The position numbers were made by a program, and so were the translations under genes. The notes under the pieces were generated by a model. The model was not told the origin of the DNA and searched no databases. It saw only the letters and a list, made by a program, of their open reading frames with translations. This document shows positions 5,361-6,082 of a DNA stretch of 6,082 nucleotides, piece by piece. Within the stretch, counting starts at the first letter, position 1; each line of letters opens with the position of its first letter. The stretch comes from Rickettsiales bacterium (lineage in GTDB: Bacteria; Pseudomonadota; Alphaproteobacteria; Rickettsiales; UBA1997), in contig CANGNU010000065.1 of assembly GCA_947455365.1 (NCBI GenBank), positions 1 through 6,082 on the forward strand. Reading direction: 5' to 3'.

Positions 5361-5564
5361 GAGATTAAAAAAGTTTTTTGCGATGGTAAAATAATTTTTG
5401 TCAAAAAACGCGCATAATTTTACTTGGTAATTGAATCAAAACTAGGTCACGTTAATTCTCGCTTCGCGAGACACGCTGACCTATTTTGACACAATTACCA
5501 AGTAAAATTATGCGCGTTTTTTGACAAAAATTATTTTACCATCGCAAAAAACTTTTTTAATCTC
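5361..5564. repeat. 204-bp inverted repeat (73-bp perfect arms) between convergent rsmE and aminotransferase genes
   Basis: Position i pairs with 10925-i. The arms 5361-5433 and 5492-5564 are exact reverse complements over 73 bp. The 58-bp centre continues as an imperfect stem: 5436-5451 pairs with 5474-5489 with single-base bulges at 5442 and 5476, capped by TCTCGC / GCGAGA (5457-5462/5466-5471) with a TTC loop. The right arm includes the last 10 codons and stop of the aminotransferase gene (5531-5564). The left arm is therefore an inverted copy of that gene end placed 4 bp after the rsmE stop. The aminotransferase tail looks like a natural family C-terminus, so the right arm is probably the original. 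Confidence 0.95.
5436..5489. terminator. Possible bidirectional intrinsic terminator in the centre of the repeat
   Basis: The stem TAGGTCA / TGACCTA with an inner TCTCGC-TTC-GCGAGA hairpin is flanked by an A-run on the left (AAAA, 5438-5441) and a T-run on the right (TTTT, 5484-5487). Each strand therefore shows a stem followed by a short U-tract. It lies between two converging genes, where a shared terminator is expected. The U-tracts are only four long. Confidence 0.4.
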
Positions 5565-6082
5565 CCCACCGCCTCTTGCATTCTGCCTTCATCATGAATC
5601 ATCGACATGCGCACAAACCCTTCCCCATTCTCGCCAAAACCACTTCCCGACGAAAACGCCACCCCCGTTTCTTCCAATAATTTACGCGTAAATTCAAATG
5701 ATTTCATATGCGAAAATTGCTGCGGCAGCTTCGTCCACAAAAACATGCTCTCCTTAGGCATTTCAACCTTCCAGCTTAGTTCATCATTTAGCATTTTTAT
5801 CATAAATTCAGCGCGCGATTTATATTTTGTGCGCAAGTCTTCTAAATATTGGTCACTGGCCGAAGTCAATGCCAGAGCGGCTGCAACTTGCAATGGCTCG
5901 AACGAACCGTAATCGAGATAAGATTTTATTTTATACAAAGCGCGCACCAAATCTTGATTTCCCGCCGCAAAACCAATGCGCGCACCCGCCAAAGAATAGC
6001 TTTTACTGACAGAAGAAAATTCTATCGCAACATCTTTGGCGCCTTTAACCTGTAAGATTGATGGCGGTATATGATTTTTGTC
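5531..6082 (-). CDS. Class I/II PLP-dependent aminotransferase, AlaC / LL-diaminopimelate aminotransferase type, C-terminal half (cut by window end)
   Basis: This enzyme transfers amino groups using pyridoxal phosphate. The frame is open from the window edge at 6082 to the stop at 5533-5531, giving 183 residues beginning DKNHIPPSILQVKG. The cofactor motif SVSKSYSLAGARIGF is present; its lysine, which forms the Schiff base, is encoded at 6002-6004. Next come ALYKIKSYLDYGSFEPLQVAAA and ESMFLWTKLP, then GSGFGENGEGFVRMS, whose arginine should bind the substrate carboxylate. The KSYLDYG-F-P-QVAAA wording is typical of the AlaC-like branch (glutamate-pyruvate transamination) and of proteins annotated as LL-diaminopimelate aminotransferase; the substrate cannot be decided here. 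The apparent start at TTG 5992 is internal (it is the L of SYSLAG), so the real start is outside the window. The last 10 codons lie inside the right arm of the 204-bp inverted repeat. Confidence 0.9.
   Translation of the reverse strand, partial: DKNHIPPSILQVKGAKDVAIEFSSVSKSYSLAGARIGFAAGNQDLVRALYKIKSYLDYGSFEPLQVAAALALTSASDQYLEDLRTKYKSRAEFMIKMLNDELSWKVEMPKESMFLWTKLPQQFSHMKSFEFTRKLLEETGVAFSSGSGFGENGEGFVRMSMIHDEGRMQEAVGRLKKFFAMVK

Noticed and set aside
4350..5564. rsmE as cargo of a transposon with terminal inverted repeats
   Set aside because: The two flanking repeats are unrelated in sequence; each is a self-contained palindrome, and there is no transposase or target-site duplication.
5607..6055. 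Plus-strand open frames over the aminotransferase gene
   Set aside because: They overlap a clear PLP-enzyme coding frame on the minus strand and show no family features.

Overview
The window is AT-rich, densely coded bacterial DNA that looks chromosomal and most likely alphaproteobacterial. The best taxonomic hints are the two phosphate permeases. PstA has the long periplasmic insert after its first membrane helix (DUF3333 type), and PstC has the extra N-terminal membrane region (DUF3708 type); both are typical of alphaproteobacteria. Base composition is well below the usual alphaproteobacterial GC, which suggests a Rickettsiales-like or otherwise AT-drifted lineage. The species cannot be named from this sequence. 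Shine-Dalgarno sequences are weak or absent before most genes.

Layout from left to right. At 1-193 (minus) is the N-terminus of a phosphate-binding protein, PstS, cut by the window edge. At 194-478 is a divergent control region rich in small hairpins. At 479-1366 (plus) is a short-chain polyprenyl diphosphate synthase of the IspA type. At 1367-1472 is a gap holding a degenerate copy of a GTCATTC-type palindromic repeat. At 1473-1760 (minus) is a small secreted, highly charged helical protein of unknown function. At 1845-3116 and 3157-4335 (minus) are pstA and pstC, the two membrane subunits of the high-affinity phosphate ABC transporter. At 4574-5356 (plus) is rsmE, a 16S rRNA uridine-N3 methyltransferase. 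At 5531-6082 (minus) is the C-terminal half of a class I/II aminotransferase of the AlaC / LL-diaminopimelate aminotransferase type, cut by the right edge.

The Pst genes work together: PstS captures periplasmic phosphate, PstC-PstA form the channel, and PstB (not in this window) would supply ATPase activity. The cluster is rearranged, because ispA on the opposite strand separates pstS from pstCA, and neither pstB nor phoU follows pstA. The other genes are housekeeping.

The most striking structure is a pair of very long inverted repeats bracketing rsmE. One spans 4350-4551 (67-bp perfect arms, 68-bp centre) between the divergent pstC and rsmE starts. The other spans 5361-5564 (73-bp perfect arms, 58-bp centre) between the convergent rsmE and aminotransferase ends. 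Both are about 200 bp long, with imperfect self-complementary centres and flawless outer arms. The second carries an inverted copy of the last codons of the aminotransferase gene. This pattern fits fold-back (template-switch) copying primed at a pre-existing small hairpin. An amplification or assembly artefact must be excluded. I see no defence system, CRISPR array, transposase, tRNA or rRNA.
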